Notes: generated by a model not told the origin, from the letters alone. A DNA stretch of 64,000 bases from Oscillospiraceae bacterium (GCA_015068845.1 SVJR01000001.1:1-64000), one strand, 5' to 3'; numbered from the stretch's first letter, positions 40,721-51,780 are shown. Program-made: numbers and translations.

Positions 40721-40757
40721 CGACAACCGCAGAAAATTTCTGCGGTTGTCTTATTTT
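40721..40757 (+). terminator. groESL terminator
   Basis: GACAACCGCAGAAA-ATTTCTGCGGTTGTCTTATTTT. Confidence 0.85.
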
Positions 40758-40769
40758 CCCCAAAAAAGC

Positions 40770-40798
40770 TTGACAAATATCCCCATTTCATTTATAAT
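40770..40798 (+). promoter_or_regulatory. Consensus sigma-A promoter for the GNAT gene
   Basis: TTGACA, 17 bp, TATAAT. Confidence 0.85.
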
Positions 40799-40833
40799 TA
40801 AGTGGCATTTCAACTGGAAAGAGGGACAATTGT

Positions 40834-41769
40834 ATGGAAATTATTAGATACGATGCACCATTTGAGTATACCGAAGTCTTTAATGTTTGGAAGGACATTT
40901 TCGGACTTGACGAGGCAAGGCTTGAGGAGTTACAGATAAACGGTTCAGAGTCTCAGTATAACAATGATTTTGTTTATGCTGCTAAAGAGGGTGATACAAT
41001 TCTGGGGCTTGTTCATACCACAATACCTGTTGACTATCCAACCTTCTGCGGAGTAAGTGGTGTTTGTACAACTCCCGAAGCACGTGGCAAGGGTGTTGGT
41101 AAAATTCTGTATGCAAAAATGACTGAAGATATGGACAAAATGGGTGTTAAAACTGCATTTTTGGGCACAGGAAATATGATTGCTGCAAAGCTCTATGGTA
41201 ATAACGGCTTTTCTTTTTACCCCGGAACATACATTATGTACCGTCAAAAGGACGGAGCTATTATTGATTTCAAAAATGAAACCTATGCAAATAAGCCCGA
41301 AAAAATTACGGTTATTGAAGGCAATCAATCCTTCCGGGTTCCCATTATTCCTCTTATACTCAACAGCAATAGCGGAATTATAGGCGATATAAACACAAAT
41401 ATTGTAACAGGTGTCTTTACTCAGAACTATTGTATGAGTCTTTATCCAAGGTATTTGAAATTAAAGGATAACGGCGGTCATTACTTTGGTGCAAAAAGCG
41501 AAACAAATCTTCTTGGAGGAATTGCAAGTGTAATACCAACAGAAATAGGAAACCGTTGCGATTTCTTTTGGAGCGGTAATTTTGCGGAGGCAGTTCCTGA
41601 AATGATTGAAAAGTGCCGTTCAGCAGTTGGGGAAATGTATTTCCAAATTGCAGATTCAAGCACTAATAAAATTAAATTCGTAGAAGAGCTTGGATATGCT
41701 CCCTGCGAATCGGTTGATTTTATGTTTGATGGTTGCGTAATCCGCACAAAGATTTATTGTAGGAAATAA
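40834..41769 (+). CDS. GNAT-family N-acetyltransferase
   Basis: GVCTTPEARGKGVGKILYAKM, AAKLYGNNGF. Confidence 0.85.
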   Translation: MEIIRYDAPFEYTEVFNVWKDIFGLDEARLEELQINGSESQYNNDFVYAAKEGDTILGLVHTTIPVDYPTFCGVSGVCTTPEARGKGVGKILYAKMTEDMDKMGVKTAFLGTGNMIAAKLYGNNGFSFYPGTYIMYRQKDGAIIDFKNETYANKPEKITVIEGNQSFRVPIIPLILNSNSGIIGDINTNIVTGVFTQNYCMSLYPRYLKLKDNGGHYFGAKSETNLLGGIASVIPTEIGNRCDFFWSGNFAEAVPEMIEKCRSAVGEMYFQIADSSTNKIKFVEELGYAPCESVDFMFDGCVIRTKIYCRK

Positions 41770-41787
41770 TATAAATTACATATTTGC

Positions 41788-41820
41788 GACCGCATAGTTT
41801 TTCTGTGCGGTCTGTTTTTT
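41788..41820 (+). terminator. Terminator
   Basis: GACCGCA-TAGTTTTTC-TGTGCGGTC-TGTTTTTT. Confidence 0.8.
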
Positions 41821-41824
41821 ATGC

Positions 41825-41853
41825 TTGACAAAACCCGACTTATGGATTAAAAT
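41825..41853 (+). promoter_or_regulatory. Promoter for the ABC amino-acid transporter operon
   Basis: TTGACA, 17 bp, TAAAAT. Confidence 0.75.
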
Positions 41854-41892
41854 GGTTATATCTAATTTATACTTTTAGGAGGATACATATTT

Positions 41893-42639
41893 ATGAAAAA
41901 AGTTATCGCATTAACACTTGCACTTATGCTCTCTGTTTGCTGCCTCGCAGGTTGCGGCAGCGCAAAAGACGACAACACCCTTACAATGGCAACAAATGCT
42001 GAATTCCCTCCCTTTGAATACCTCGAAGGCGAAGAAATCGTTGGCGCAGATGTTGACATTGCAAAGGCTATTGCTGAAAAGCTCGGCAAGACACTTGAAA
42101 TCACAAACATTGACTTTGACGCAGCTCTCACAGGTGCTGCTACCGGTAAGTACGATGTTGCAATCGCAGGTGTTACTGCTACTGACGAAAGAAGACAGAA
42201 TATGGGCTTCACAGATGACTACTACACAGCATCTCAGGCAATCATTGTTATGGCAGACAGCGAAATCAAGGCTGCAGCCGACCTCGAAGGCAAGACAGTT
42301 TCATGCCAGGAAGGTACAACAGGCGAACAGTTCCTTCTTGACAACGAATATGCTGTTCAGTCATTCAAGACCGGAGCAGAAGCAATCTCTGCTCTCACAG
42401 CGGGTAAGGTTGACGCTGTTGTAATTGACAATGCAGTTGCAAAGGCACTTTCTTCAAAACAGGACGGCAAGACAGTTGTTCTTGACGAAGCGCTTACAGA
42501 AGAAGCTTACGCTATCGTAACAAAGCTTGGTAACGATGAACTCATTGGCGAAATCAACAAGGCTCTTGCTGAACTCAAGGCTGAAGGAAAGCTCGCTGAA
42601 ATCTTTGAAAAATACGAACTTCCCTACGACGCTGAATAA
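41893..42639 (+). CDS. amino-acid ABC transporter substrate-binding lipoprotein
   Basis: Lipobox LAGCGS; TMATNAEFPPFEYLEGEEIVGADVDIAKAIAEKLG. Confidence 0.95.
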   Translation: MKKVIALTLALMLSVCCLAGCGSAKDDNTLTMATNAEFPPFEYLEGEEIVGADVDIAKAIAEKLGKTLEITNIDFDAALTGAATGKYDVAIAGVTATDERRQNMGFTDDYYTASQAIIVMADSEIKAAADLEGKTVSCQEGTTGEQFLLDNEYAVQSFKTGAEAISALTAGKVDAVVIDNAVAKALSSKQDGKTVVLDEALTEEAYAIVTKLGNDELIGEINKALAELKAEGKLAEIFEKYELPYDAE

Positions 42640-42665
42640 TCGGATTTTCTGATTCAAAATATGAT

Positions 42666-42696
42666 AAAAGCGGCGAACAACTGTCGCCGCTTTTTA
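42666..42696 (+). terminator. Intra-operon terminator/attenuator
   Basis: AAAAGCGGCGA-ACAACTG-TCGCCGCTTTTT between the binding-protein and permease genes. Confidence 0.8.
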
Positions 42697-42716
42697 ATTG
42701 ATACGAGGTTTTTACT

Positions 42717-43412
42717 ATGGATTGGCTTTTCAATTGGTTTGACACATTATACAATACTTTTATCGTAGCCGAACGGTATAAGACGCTTATTGAGGGTTTC
42801 AGCAAGACAATTATAATCACGGTCGGCGCCCTTCTTATCGGCATTGTTATCGGTACAATAGTTGCAATAATCAAGGTTTTTGCAGACAAAAACAAAAAGC
42901 TTAAAATTTTTGATATGTTATGCAACCTGTACCTCACCGTTATCCGCGGAACACCTGTTGTGGTTCAGCTTCTTATCTCCTTTTTTATCATTTTTGTAAA
43001 CGCAAAAGACGGAACATGGGTTGCTATTATCACCTTTGGTATTAACTCCGGTGCTTATGTTGCCGAGGTTATCCGCTCCGGAATAATGGCAATTGATGCG
43101 GGACAGACAGAAGCCGGACGCTCACTTGGCTTTTCCAAGGTTCAGACTATGTGGCTTATTGTTCTCCCCCAGGCATTCAAAAACATTCTCCCTGCAATCG
43201 GCAACGAAATGATTGCTCTGCTTAAGGAAACATCGGTTGCCGGATATGTTGCGGTTATTGAGCTGACAAAGGCAGGTAACCAGATTAAAAACACCACCTA
43301 CGACCAGATTAACCCGATTTTGCTTGTAGCACTTGTTTATCTGGTTATGGTTGTTGGTCTGACAAAACTCCTTAATATATTCGAAAGGAGATTGAGAATA
43401 AATGAACGATAA
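42717..43412 (+). CDS. amino-acid ABC transporter permease
   Basis: [37 protein letters not shown] (EAA motif). Confidence 0.95.
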   Translation: MDWLFNWFDTLYNTFIVAERYKTLIEGFSKTIIITVGALLIGIVIGTIVAIIKVFADKNKKLKIFDMLCNLYLTVIRGTPVVVQLLISFFIIFVNAKDGTWVAIITFGINSGAYVAEVIRSGIMAIDAGQTEAGRSLGFSKVQTMWLIVLPQAFKNILPAIGNEMIALLKETSVAGYVAVIELTKAGNQIKNTTYDQINPILLVALVYLVMVVGLTKLLNIFERRLRINER

Positions 43413-44145
43413 TTTCCTTATTTCAACAAAAGACTTGTGCAAGCACTACAACTGCGGAGCAATTAAAGCTCTTGACGGAGTATCCTCCGGAATCCAAAAG
43501 GGTGAGGTTGTCGTTGTTATCGGGCCGTCAGGCTCAGGTAAATCAACCTACCTCCGCTCACTTAATCTTTTGGAAGTTCCAACCTCCGGAGAAATTATCT
43601 TTGACGGGGTTGAAATTACCGACCCAAAGGTAAATATCAACCTGCATAGACAGAGAATGGGAATGGTTTTTCAGCAGTTCAATCTTTTCCCACATATGAA
43701 TGTACTCAAAAATCTGACTATCGCTCCTATGAAGCTGCTCAAAATGGACAAAGCCGAAGCTGAAGAAAAAGCAATGTCTCTTCTTAGAAGAGTCGGTCTC
43801 TCGGACCGTGCTGAGGCGTATCCTGCACAGCTTTCAGGCGGACAAAAGCAACGTGTTGCAATTGTGCGCGCCCTGATGATGAGCCCCGATGTTATGCTGT
43901 TTGACGAGCCCACCTCCGCTCTTGATCCCGAAATGGTCGGCGAAGTTCTTGATGTTATGAAAGAGCTTGCAAAGATGGGTATGACGATGGTTGTTGTAAC
44001 ACACGAGATGGGTTTTGCCCGTGAAGTTGCTGACCGTGTAATCTTTATGTCCGACGGAAAAATTGTTGAAGATGGCACTCCTGATGAAATATTCACAAAT
44101 CCTCAGGACTCCAGAACAAAGCAATTTTTGCAGAGTATTTTATAA
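43402..44145 (+). CDS. amino-acid ABC transporter ATP-binding protein
   Basis: [44 protein letters not shown]. Confidence 0.97.
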   Translation: MNDNFLISTKDLCKHYNCGAIKALDGVSSGIQKGEVVVVIGPSGSGKSTYLRSLNLLEVPTSGEIIFDGVEITDPKVNINLHRQRMGMVFQQFNLFPHMNVLKNLTIAPMKLLKMDKAEAEEKAMSLLRRVGLSDRAEAYPAQLSGGQKQRVAIVRALMMSPDVMLFDEPTSALDPEMVGEVLDVMKELAKMGMTMVVVTHEMGFAREVADRVIFMSDGKIVEDGTPDEIFTNPQDSRTKQFLQSIL

Positions 44146-44190
44146 AAAAAGCCATCTGTACACCCTTGTGTGCACAGATGGCTTTTTTTC
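44144..44190. terminator. Bidirectional terminator
   Basis: AAAAAAAGCCATCTGT...ACAGATGGCTTTTTTTC between convergent units. Confidence 0.93.
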
Positions 44191-45578
44191 TATTTCTTTA
44201 AATATTCATCAATGGCTTTTGCGGCGTTTTTGCCCGCACCCATTGCAAGGATTACCGTTGCGGCACCTGTTACTGCATCACCGCCGGCATATACGCCCTC
44301 ACGCGATGTCAAACCACTTTCGTCCTTAGTCACTATGCAGTCGCGGCGGTCGGTTTCCAGACCTTCCGTAGTGCTGCGGATAAGAGGATTTGGCGATGTG
44401 CCGATTGACATTATCACAGCATCCACATCCAGAATATATTCAGAGTCCTTAACTTCAACAGGTCTTCGTCTGCCTGATTCATCAGGCTCGCCAAGCTCCA
44501 TTCTGACACACTTTATACCGTTGACAAAACTTTGGTCATTACCTAATATTTCAACAGGGTTATTAAGGGTTTTGAAAATGATACCCTCTTCCTCTGCGTG
44601 TTCCACTTCCTCACGGCGGGCAGGCATCTCGTCCATTGAACGGCGGTAAACAACATACACTTCCTCAGCACCAAGACGCATTGCACATCTTGCTGCATCC
44701 ATTGCAACATTTCCGCCGCCGACAACTGCGACCTTCTGAGCCTTCATTATAGGAGTTGCGGAATCTTCCTCATAGGCCTTCATAAGATTTGTTCTTGTCA
44801 GGAATTCATTGGCTGAATATACGCCATTCAAATTCTCTCCGGGGATATTCATAAATCTCGGGAGACCTGCACCGGACCCGATAAACACCGCCTCATAGCC
44901 TTCCTCAAAGAGTTCGTCGACGGTCAGGGTCTTGCCGATTACCGCATTGGTAACAAATTCGACACCGAGAGCTTTTAAATTATCAATCTCGCGTTTTACA
45001 ATATCTTTTGGGAGTCGGAATTCGGGAATTCCATATACCAGCACGCCGCCGGCGATATGGAGTGCCTCAAACACAGTTACGCTGTAACCCAATTTAGCAA
45101 GGTGACCGGCACAGGTAAGACCCGACGGGCCTGAGCCGACAACCGCAACCCGTTTGCCGTTAGGTTCTGCAACGCTTTTGGCTACAGCTTTTGCATTCTT
45201 CATATACCAGTCGGCAACAAAGCGTTCCAGTCTGCCAATTGCCACCGGCTCACCCTTGATACCTCTTACGCACTTTGCCTCGCACTGGGTTTCCTGAGGA
45301 CATACTCTGCCGCATACCGCAGGGAGTGAGCTTGACTTGTAGATTATGCCATAGGCTGCTGAAAAATCGCCTTCAGCCACTTTTTTTATAAATTCGGGAA
45401 TATAAATCTTTACCGGACATCCGCCGACGCAAGGCATATTTTTGCAGTCAAGACAGCGCTTTGCTTCGTCTATTGCCTGTTCTTCAGTATAGCCTAATGC
45501 AACCTCGCTGAAATTTTTGTTGCGGACTTCGGGAGCCTGAACGGGCATTTCGTTTTTCTTAGGTGACATATTTGCCAT
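44190..45578 (-). CDS. gltA: NAD(P)H-dependent FAD/Fe-S oxidoreductase, homotetrameric GltA / NfnB-like
   Basis: EAKRCLDCKNMPCVGGCPV, VVGSGPSGLTCAGHLAKLGY, AVVGGGNVAMDAAR. Confidence 0.9.
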   Translation of the reverse strand: MANMSPKKNEMPVQAPEVRNKNFSEVALGYTEEQAIDEAKRCLDCKNMPCVGGCPVKIYIPEFIKKVAEGDFSAAYGIIYKSSSLPAVCGRVCPQETQCEAKCVRGIKGEPVAIGRLERFVADWYMKNAKAVAKSVAEPNGKRVAVVGSGPSGLTCAGHLAKLGYSVTVFEALHIAGGVLVYGIPEFRLPKDIVKREIDNLKALGVEFVTNAVIGKTLTVDELFEEGYEAVFIGSGAGLPRFMNIPGENLNGVYSANEFLTRTNLMKAYEEDSATPIMKAQKVAVVGGGNVAMDAARCAMRLGAEEVYVVYRRSMDEMPARREEVEHAEEEGIIFKTLNNPVEILGNDQSFVNGIKCVRMELGEPDESGRRRPVEVKDSEYILDVDAVIMSIGTSPNPLIRSTTEGLETDRRDCIVTKDESGLTSREGVYAGGDAVTGAATVILAMGAGKNAAKAIDEYLKK

Positions 45579-46420
45579 TATTCTCTTACCCCCTTAAACA
45601 GCTTGCAAGCTGCATCGTGGTGCTTGCGTTCGGTTTCTCTATACATTGAGCTGCGTCTGATACATTCATCAAAATCAACCAGGTGTCCGTCGAAGTCAGG
45701 GCCGTCAACGCAGGCAAACTTCATTTCGCCGCCGACAGTCAGACGGCAGCCGCCGCACATACCTGTTCCGTCAATCATTATGGGATTCATACTGACAACT
45801 GTTTTTATGCCCAGCTCCTTTGTGAGGAGCGAAATAAACTTCATCATAACCAGCGGACCGATTGCGATTACTTCATCGTACGCCTCGCCGCTTTCAACCA
45901 ATTTGCGGAGTGCGTCGGTAACAAGACCCTTTTCGCCGTAAGAGCCGTCGTCGGTCATAACCACTATTTTGTCGGACACGGCTTTGAACTGGTCTTCAAG
46001 AATAACCAAGTCCTTGTTTCTGAATCCAACAATTGAGTGAACTTCGGCGCCGTTCTCCTTTAACGCCTTTGCTGTTGGATATGCAATTGCACAGCCGACA
46101 CCACCGCCGATAACTGCCACCTTTTTGAGACCGGTCACCTCAGACGGTTTGCCCAGAGGTCCTACAAAATCGTGTATGTAGTCACCCTCGTTCAGATGAT
46201 TAAGTCTTTCGGTTGTTGCACCGACAATCTGGAAAATAATCGTAATTGTACCGTCTTCGCGGTTATAATCTGCAACTGTCAGCGGAATTCTCTCGCCCAT
46301 CTCATCGACACGGAGAATTATAAACTGACCTGCCTGAGCCTTTTTTGCAACAAGCGGAGCTTCCACCTCCATAAGTGTAACGGTGGGGTTTAGTGACTCC
46401 TTTCTCTTTATGCGAAACAT
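45578..46420 (-). CDS. sulfide/dihydroorotate dehydrogenase-like FAD/NAD-binding subunit (NfnA-like)
   Basis: KKAQAGQFIILRVDEMGERIPLT, C-terminal 2Fe-2S CGGCRLTVGGEMKFACVDGPDFDGH. Confidence 0.9.
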   Translation of the reverse strand: MFRIKRKESLNPTVTLMEVEAPLVAKKAQAGQFIILRVDEMGERIPLTVADYNREDGTITIIFQIVGATTERLNHLNEGDYIHDFVGPLGKPSEVTGLKKVAVIGGGVGCAIAYPTAKALKENGAEVHSIVGFRNKDLVILEDQFKAVSDKIVVMTDDGSYGEKGLVTDALRKLVESGEAYDEVIAIGPLVMMKFISLLTKELGIKTVVSMNPIMIDGTGMCGGCRLTVGGEMKFACVDGPDFDGHLVDFDECIRRSSMYRETERKHHDAACKLFKGVRE

Positions 46421-46543
46421 ATTTCTTCCTCCAATATGTAAAACAATCTTTTAAAAATCAAATAATATATTTAAATTACCATATAATAATTTAAAACGCA
46501 ATTACCCCAGCAGACATATAAAGGCAAATATGTCTTTTAAAAG

Positions 46544-48643
46544 CTAAAATTTAAACACCACTTTATCGTTCTCGACGGCAAGTCTTGCGGAAAATTCCTT
46601 ACCGGTGCGTTTTGAAACAAAGCCTGAAATCAGTTCGGTTGAACCGGACTCAAGCAGTTTTTTCATATTGTCAACCGATATGACCTTGCCACAGATTACA
46701 TTGCCTGTTGAGAATTTACAGCCTTCGCGATAGCCGCTGCAGCCATACCCGAATTTTGTTCTGGTAACCGTACTTCCGCAAAGGGGGCACTTGCCGATTT
46801 CGTCACCTACAAAGCCGTCAAAATTCTCGCCCCTTTTGGCTGCTTCTGCAAAAATTGCGGCAATTTCGGTCTTAACCATTTCAACTGCATCAGCAGTTGT
46901 GCTTTCGCCGCGGAACACTTTTTTGAGGGCAACGCCCATTTGCGAGGTTTTGAACTTGTCCATACTTATATTCATTCTGCTCAACGCTTCAATAAGGTTT
47001 TCGCCTGCGGGCAAAATTGTGTAGGTGTCCTTTTTTAGTAATATATACTCGCTTTTCCGTGCGTTGTCAATTATGCCTGTTCTGGTTGCTTCGGTACCCA
47101 GTTCAAGGCCCTCGAACATTGCACGGTACTCCTCCGCCTCGCTCTCCTGCTCGCTGAGATTTGCTTTTTCGTCCTTGAAAGGGTTTTTGAGATAGTTGTT
47201 GAGAGTTTCAATCGTGTAGTGCCTGGGTGGACTTGTCTCTTTTTCAACAGGCTGAAATTTGATATTCACCTTGTCGCCCTTTTTAAGTGCCGGCAGGATT
47301 TTATCTTTGCGTGTATATGTATCGTACGCTGTCCAGCCGGGCTGAACAATTACCGTACCTTTGAGAACAAATTCCTCCAACCCACCGACCGACACCGTAA
47401 TCTCGGTCTTTTCAACCACACATTCCTCAGCGCAGAATACCGCAACAAAGCGGCGCATTATTGCGCTGTAAACCTTCATTTCGTTCTCGGAAAGCTTTGT
47501 TTTGTCAGGGATTTTATATGTGGGGGTTAATGCTGAGTGGGACTCGATTTTTGAATCGTCAAAAATCTTTTTATCGAATCGGAACTCCACCGGATATCCA
47601 AGCTGCTTCACCGATTGCAAAATAGTTTTTATCTTGCCCTGCTCGGCTGTTGCGAGGTACTCGGAATTGGTACGGGGATAGGTTACATAGCCCTTTTCGT
47701 ATAATCCCTGAAGTATTTCAAGACTTTCCGCCATAGACATTTTATAGCGTTTACCCAAGTAGTTCTGAAGCTTGGTAAGCGAATACAGCTTTCCGGGGTT
47801 TAGCTTGTCCTTCTTCTTTTTCTTAGCTGTGACTACTGCGTCACAGGCATTATATTTTTCACAGAGCTCTTTGGCTTTACCACGCTCGTTTTTTTCAAAT
47901 TTTTGTTTGCTGAGTAGTTCAATTTCCTCGCCGTTTGTTTCCGCCTTGCTGACCAGCGCATAATAAATATCCGGAACAAAGTTGCGGATTGCCATATCCC
48001 TATCATAAATAGCCTTGACAATCGGCACAATTACTCTACCGACACGGAGGAGCGTCCCTGCCCTCAGCGTTGCATAACGGGTTAAATTTACGCCATAGAG
48101 CCAGTCGGTATAGGTTCTGGCATAGCCTTCGTTGGCTAAATTGTCATATTCGCTCTCATCCTTCAGACTTTTCATTGCCTCCTGGACGGTTTGTGGAGTC
48201 TGGTCGGGGAGCCATATTCTTTTCAAGGCCTTTTTCTCTTCCAGAGCTTTTGTGATACAGGTGCGGACAATTATCTCACCTTCACGGTCAGCATCGCCTG
48301 CGTTGATGATTGTATCAACATCGTCACGGTTGCAGAGGTGTTTTATCACCCCAAACTGCTTTTCCGCTCCCGAGTCTGTTTTACGGGAGGCGTCTTTTTT
48401 TATTTCAAATATGAACTCCTGCGGAAAGCACGGCAGGTTGTCCATTGTCCACTTTGGCTTTTCCTCGCGCACAGCGGAATATGCCTCTATATCTGCAAGA
48501 GAAAATAGGTGACCAAAGGCCCAGGTTATAATATAACCTCCGCCCTCATAATATCCGTCATACTTTGTCATTTTGCCAATGCCTGCCATAATATTCCGGG
48601 CAAGGCTTGGCTTTTCCGCAATTATCAGTACTATTTTAATCAC
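46544..48643 (-). CDS. topB: type IA DNA topoisomerase III
   Basis: LIIAEKPSLARNI, GDADREGEIIVR, VTYPRTNSEYL, C-terminal zinc ribbon CPLCGS...C. Confidence 0.95.
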   Translation of the reverse strand: MIKIVLIIAEKPSLARNIMAGIGKMTKYDGYYEGGGYIITWAFGHLFSLADIEAYSAVREEKPKWTMDNLPCFPQEFIFEIKKDASRKTDSGAEKQFGVIKHLCNRDDVDTIINAGDADREGEIIVRTCITKALEEKKALKRIWLPDQTPQTVQEAMKSLKDESEYDNLANEGYARTYTDWLYGVNLTRYATLRAGTLLRVGRVIVPIVKAIYDRDMAIRNFVPDIYYALVSKAETNGEEIELLSKQKFEKNERGKAKELCEKYNACDAVVTAKKKKKDKLNPGKLYSLTKLQNYLGKRYKMSMAESLEILQGLYEKGYVTYPRTNSEYLATAEQGKIKTILQSVKQLGYPVEFRFDKKIFDDSKIESHSALTPTYKIPDKTKLSENEMKVYSAIMRRFVAVFCAEECVVEKTEITVSVGGLEEFVLKGTVIVQPGWTAYDTYTRKDKILPALKKGDKVNIKFQPVEKETSPPRHYTIETLNNYLKNPFKDEKANLSEQESEAEEYRAMFEGLELGTEATRTGIIDNARKSEYILLKKDTYTILPAGENLIEALSRMNISMDKFKTSQMGVALKKVFRGESTTADAVEMVKTEIAAIFAEAAKRGENFDGFVGDEIGKCPLCGSTVTRTKFGYGCSGYREGCKFSTGNVICGKVISVDNMKKLLESGSTELISGFVSKRTGKEFSARLAVENDKVVFKF

Positions 48644-48660
48644 CCTTCAGATTCGTTTAA

Positions 48661-48694
48661 AAAATGCAGGGGACGGTGCCGTGGCTCCGTCCCT
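48661..48694 (-). terminator. Terminator-like hairpin between DUF1292 gene and topB
   Basis: Minus strand AGGGACGGAGCCACGGCACCGTCCCCTGCATTTTTT. Confidence 0.6.
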
Positions 48695-48708
48695 TTACAA
48701 TACTTTAA

Positions 48709-49032
48709 TTAGTCCTCAAAATCAAACAGGTCTGCGTTTCTCTCCTTGAACGCCTCATATGCTCTGTCAAGAATCTCCAAATCTTCTTCCGGAACAAGAA
48801 TGTAGTCGTCATTCTCGTCGTATTCCATCTTGAGAATAATTACCTCGTCAACCTCGCCGTCATCCTCTTCCTTATAGGGAATGCAGATTACATAGTCGTT
48901 GCCGTCAATCTGAACAGTATCGAGATGCTCTACTGTCTGCTTGTTGCCGTCGTCATCGTAAAGGTCAACTAAAAAATCATTTTCATTTGCTTCGTTTTCA
49001 ATGTTTTCGAACTTGTCTGTCATTTTTTGCAC
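48709..49032 (-). CDS. DUF1292-family protein
   Basis: FLVDLYDDDGNKQTVEHLDTVQIDGNDYVICIPY; next to ruvX. Confidence 0.88.
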   Translation of the reverse strand: MQKMTDKFENIENEANENDFLVDLYDDDGNKQTVEHLDTVQIDGNDYVICIPYKEEDDGEVDEVIILKMEYDENDDYILVPEEDLEILDRAYEAFKERNADLFDFED

Positions 49033-49056
49033 CTTCCTTATTTGCTTTATATAAAA

Positions 49057-49476
49057 TTATTTATTACTGTCAAGATACGCCTGCAATATGAACGCCGCCG
49101 CCACCCGGTCAACGGTTTCCTTCCGTTTCTTTCCACGGACATTGGTCTCATTCATCAGATTGTGTGCTGAAACTGTTGTGAGCCGTTCGTCCCACAAAAC
49201 AACTTCGAGTCCCGTGAGTTCACGCACAATCGTGGCAAACCGTTTTGTCTTTTTGCCGCGGTCACCTACCGTACCGTTCATATTTTTGGGGAAGCCCAGA
49301 ACTATTTTCTCAGCCTTCAGATTTTTTGCAAGCTCTGCTGTGTGCTGGGCAACCTTTTGCATATTCTTTTCGCTGTATACCTCAAGGGTATGTGCTGAAA
49401 ACCCCAACGCATCGGATGTGGCATAGCCCGTTCTGCTGTCGCCGAAATCCACGCCCAAAATCATCAGCTTTGCCAC
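49057..49476 (-). CDS. ruvX: Holliday junction resolvase-like protein RuvX/YqgF
   Basis: LGVDFGDSRTGYATSD, LGFPKNMNGTVGDR, DERLTTVSA. Confidence 0.95.
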   Translation of the reverse strand: MAKLMILGVDFGDSRTGYATSDALGFSAHTLEVYSEKNMQKVAQHTAELAKNLKAEKIVLGFPKNMNGTVGDRGKKTKRFATIVRELTGLEVVLWDERLTTVSAHNLMNETNVRGKKRKETVDRVAAAFILQAYLDSNK

Positions 49477-49517
49477 CGCCCTTTCAACAAAAATATTACC
49501 TCTTTATTCTACCACAC

Positions 49518-49662
49518 TTATCCATAGTTCGCAAGTGCTATTTTTGTCGATTTGCAAAAGTTTTACACAGCTATATTTTGCAAAAAATCTATGAATAATG
49601 TGAAAATTCCTCATAAACACCTATAAAACAACCTGTCTCCCTGTGGATAACTCTGTGGATAA
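49518..49662. promoter_or_regulatory. Putative DnaA-box cluster
   Basis: Two perfect TTATCCACA boxes on the minus strand (TGTGGATAA at 49642-49650 and 49654-49662) plus TTATCCATA at 49518-49526, in an AT-rich gap. Confidence 0.5.
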
Positions 49663-49756
49663 AGTGAATTGTTTTTTGAAATTTGTCTCTCATTTAATCA
49701 AAATTGTTTTTTTCTTAACTTTTGTCTTTTACAGCTTATTTAAATTAGCCAAAAAC

Positions 49757-49785
49757 TTGACAAAGCCCTGAATTTTGTATAAAAT
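49757..49785 (+). promoter_or_regulatory. Promoter for acn-icd
   Basis: TTGACA, 17 bp, TAAAAT. Confidence 0.65.
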
Positions 49786-49822
49786 AAAAGGGTATATTGT
49801 TTATTTACGGAGGACAGCAGTT

Positions 49823-51757
49823 ATGGGACTTACACTTGCACAAAAAATCCTTAAAGAACACCTTGTATCCGGCGAGATGGTTCCCGGCAAGGAGATTGGA
49901 ATTAAAATCGACCAGACCTTGACTCAGGACGCCACCGGAACTATGGCTTATCTTGAATTTGAGGCTATGGGTGTTCCGAGAGTTAAAACCGAAAAATCGG
50001 TTGCGTACATCGACCACAACACTCTTCAGAGTGGGTTTGAAAACGCAGACGACCACAGATTTATCGGCAGCGTCTGCAAAAAACACGGAATATACTTTTC
50101 ACGGCCCGGCAACGGAATCTGCCATCAGGTACACCTTGAAAGATTCGGCAAGCCCGGCAAAACTCTTATTGGTTCGGACAGCCATACACCCACCGGCGGC
50201 GGTATCGGTATGATTGCTATTGGCGCCGGCGGTATGGATGTTGCTGTTGCAATGGGCGGCGGCACATACTACATAACCTGCCCGAAAATTGTTAAAGTTG
50301 AACTCACCGGAAAGCTCAGCCCTTGGGTTGCGGCAAAGGATGTTATCCTTGAGGTTCTGCGCAGACTCACTGTCAAGGGTGGCGTTGGAAAGATTATCGA
50401 ATATACCGGCGAGGGTGTAACAACCCTTTCTGTTCCCGAGCGTGCTACCATCACAAATATGGGTGCAGAACTTGGAGCTACTACCTCCATCTTCCCCTCA
50501 GACGAGACAACCCGTGAATTTTTAAAGGCTCAGGAAAGAGAAGCTGACTTCACTCCTCTTTCTGCTGACCCTGATGCTGTATATGACGAAGAAATCACCA
50601 TTAACCTTAGCGAGCTTGTTCCCCTTGCGGCGTGTCCGCACTCACCCGACAATGTGAAGTCAGTTGCAGAAATCGGGAATATGAAGATTGATCAGGTTTG
50701 TATCGGTTCGTGCACAAACTCGTCACTCCTTGATATGCTGAAGGTTGCATACATTTTAAAAGGCAAGACCGTTCATCCCGATGTGTCGCTCTCAATTGCT
50801 CCCGGCTCGAAGCAGGTTCTTAACATGCTGGCTGCCTGCGGCGCACTTTCGGATATGATTGACGCAGGTGCAAGAATTTTAGAGAGTGCTTGCGGACCTT
50901 GTATCGGTATGGGTCAGTCCCCCAACTCCGGCGGCATTTCGCTCCGTACCTTCAACAGAAACTTTGAAGGACGCAGTGGTACAAAGGATGGTCAGATTTA
51001 CCTTGTTTCACCCGAGCTTGCAGCGGCATCTGCACTCACCGGTGTTCTTACCGACCCGAGAACTCTTGGAGATATGCCCAAGTTTGAGCTTCCCGAGGTG
51101 TTCACCATTAACGATAATATGGTTGTTCCTCCTGTTCCGGAAGAAGAAATGGACAGCGTTGAAGTTCTCAGAGGACCAAACATCAAGCCGTTCCCCGTTT
51201 CCGAAGCGATGGCTGACGAGATAGATGCAAAGTGTAGTCTTAAGGTTGGCGACAACATTACAACAGACCACATTATGCCGGCAGGGGCAAAGATACTTCC
51301 GCTCCGCTCGAATATTCCCAAGATTTCGGAATACTGCTTTGCTGTTTGCGACGAGAAATTCCACGACCGTGCGCTTGAGCTTGGCAAGAGCATTATTGTT
51401 GGCGGCTCTAACTACGGTCAGGGTTCGTCACGTGAACACGCAGCACTTGCTCCGCTTTATCTTGGCATTAAGGCAGTTATCGTTAAGTCATTTGCGAGAA
51501 TTCACATGGCAAACCTCATCAATGCCGGAATTATTCCTATGACCTTTGCAAATGAAGCAGACTACGACAGAATTGACCAGCTGGACGAGCTGAAAATAAC
51601 AAATCTCAAGGCTTTGATTGCTGATGCAACGGAAATTACCGTTACAAATGTTACAAAGGGCTTTGACTTTACTGTTAAACTTGATTTGTCCGAGCGTCAG
51701 AGAGATATGATAAAAGCCGGCGGCTTGCTTAATTACACAAAAGAAACCGGTAAATAA
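49823..51757 (+). CDS. acn: aconitate hydratase
   Basis: [63 protein letters not shown]. Start at MGLTLAQK. Confidence 0.96.
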   Translation: MGLTLAQKILKEHLVSGEMVPGKEIGIKIDQTLTQDATGTMAYLEFEAMGVPRVKTEKSVAYIDHNTLQSGFENADDHRFIGSVCKKHGIYFSRPGNGICHQVHLERFGKPGKTLIGSDSHTPTGGGIGMIAIGAGGMDVAVAMGGGTYYITCPKIVKVELTGKLSPWVAAKDVILEVLRRLTVKGGVGKIIEYTGEGVTTLSVPERATITNMGAELGATTSIFPSDETTREFLKAQEREADFTPLSADPDAVYDEEITINLSELVPLAACPHSPDNVKSVAEIGNMKIDQVCIGSCTNSSLLDMLKVAYILKGKTVHPDVSLSIAPGSKQVLNMLAACGALSDMIDAGARILESACGPCIGMGQSPNSGGISLRTFNRNFEGRSGTKDGQIYLVSPELAAASALTGVLTDPRTLGDMPKFELPEVFTINDNMVVPPVPEEEMDSVEVLRGPNIKPFPVSEAMADEIDAKCSLKVGDNITTDHIMPAGAKILPLRSNIPKISEYCFAVCDEKFHDRALELGKSIIVGGSNYGQGSSREHAALAPLYLGIKAVIVKSFARIHMANLINAGIIPMTFANEADYDRIDQLDELKITNLKALIADATEITVTNVTKGFDFTVKLDLSERQRDMIKAGGLLNYTKETGK

Positions 51758-51780
51758 AACATACTGAAAGGAAAAAAATT

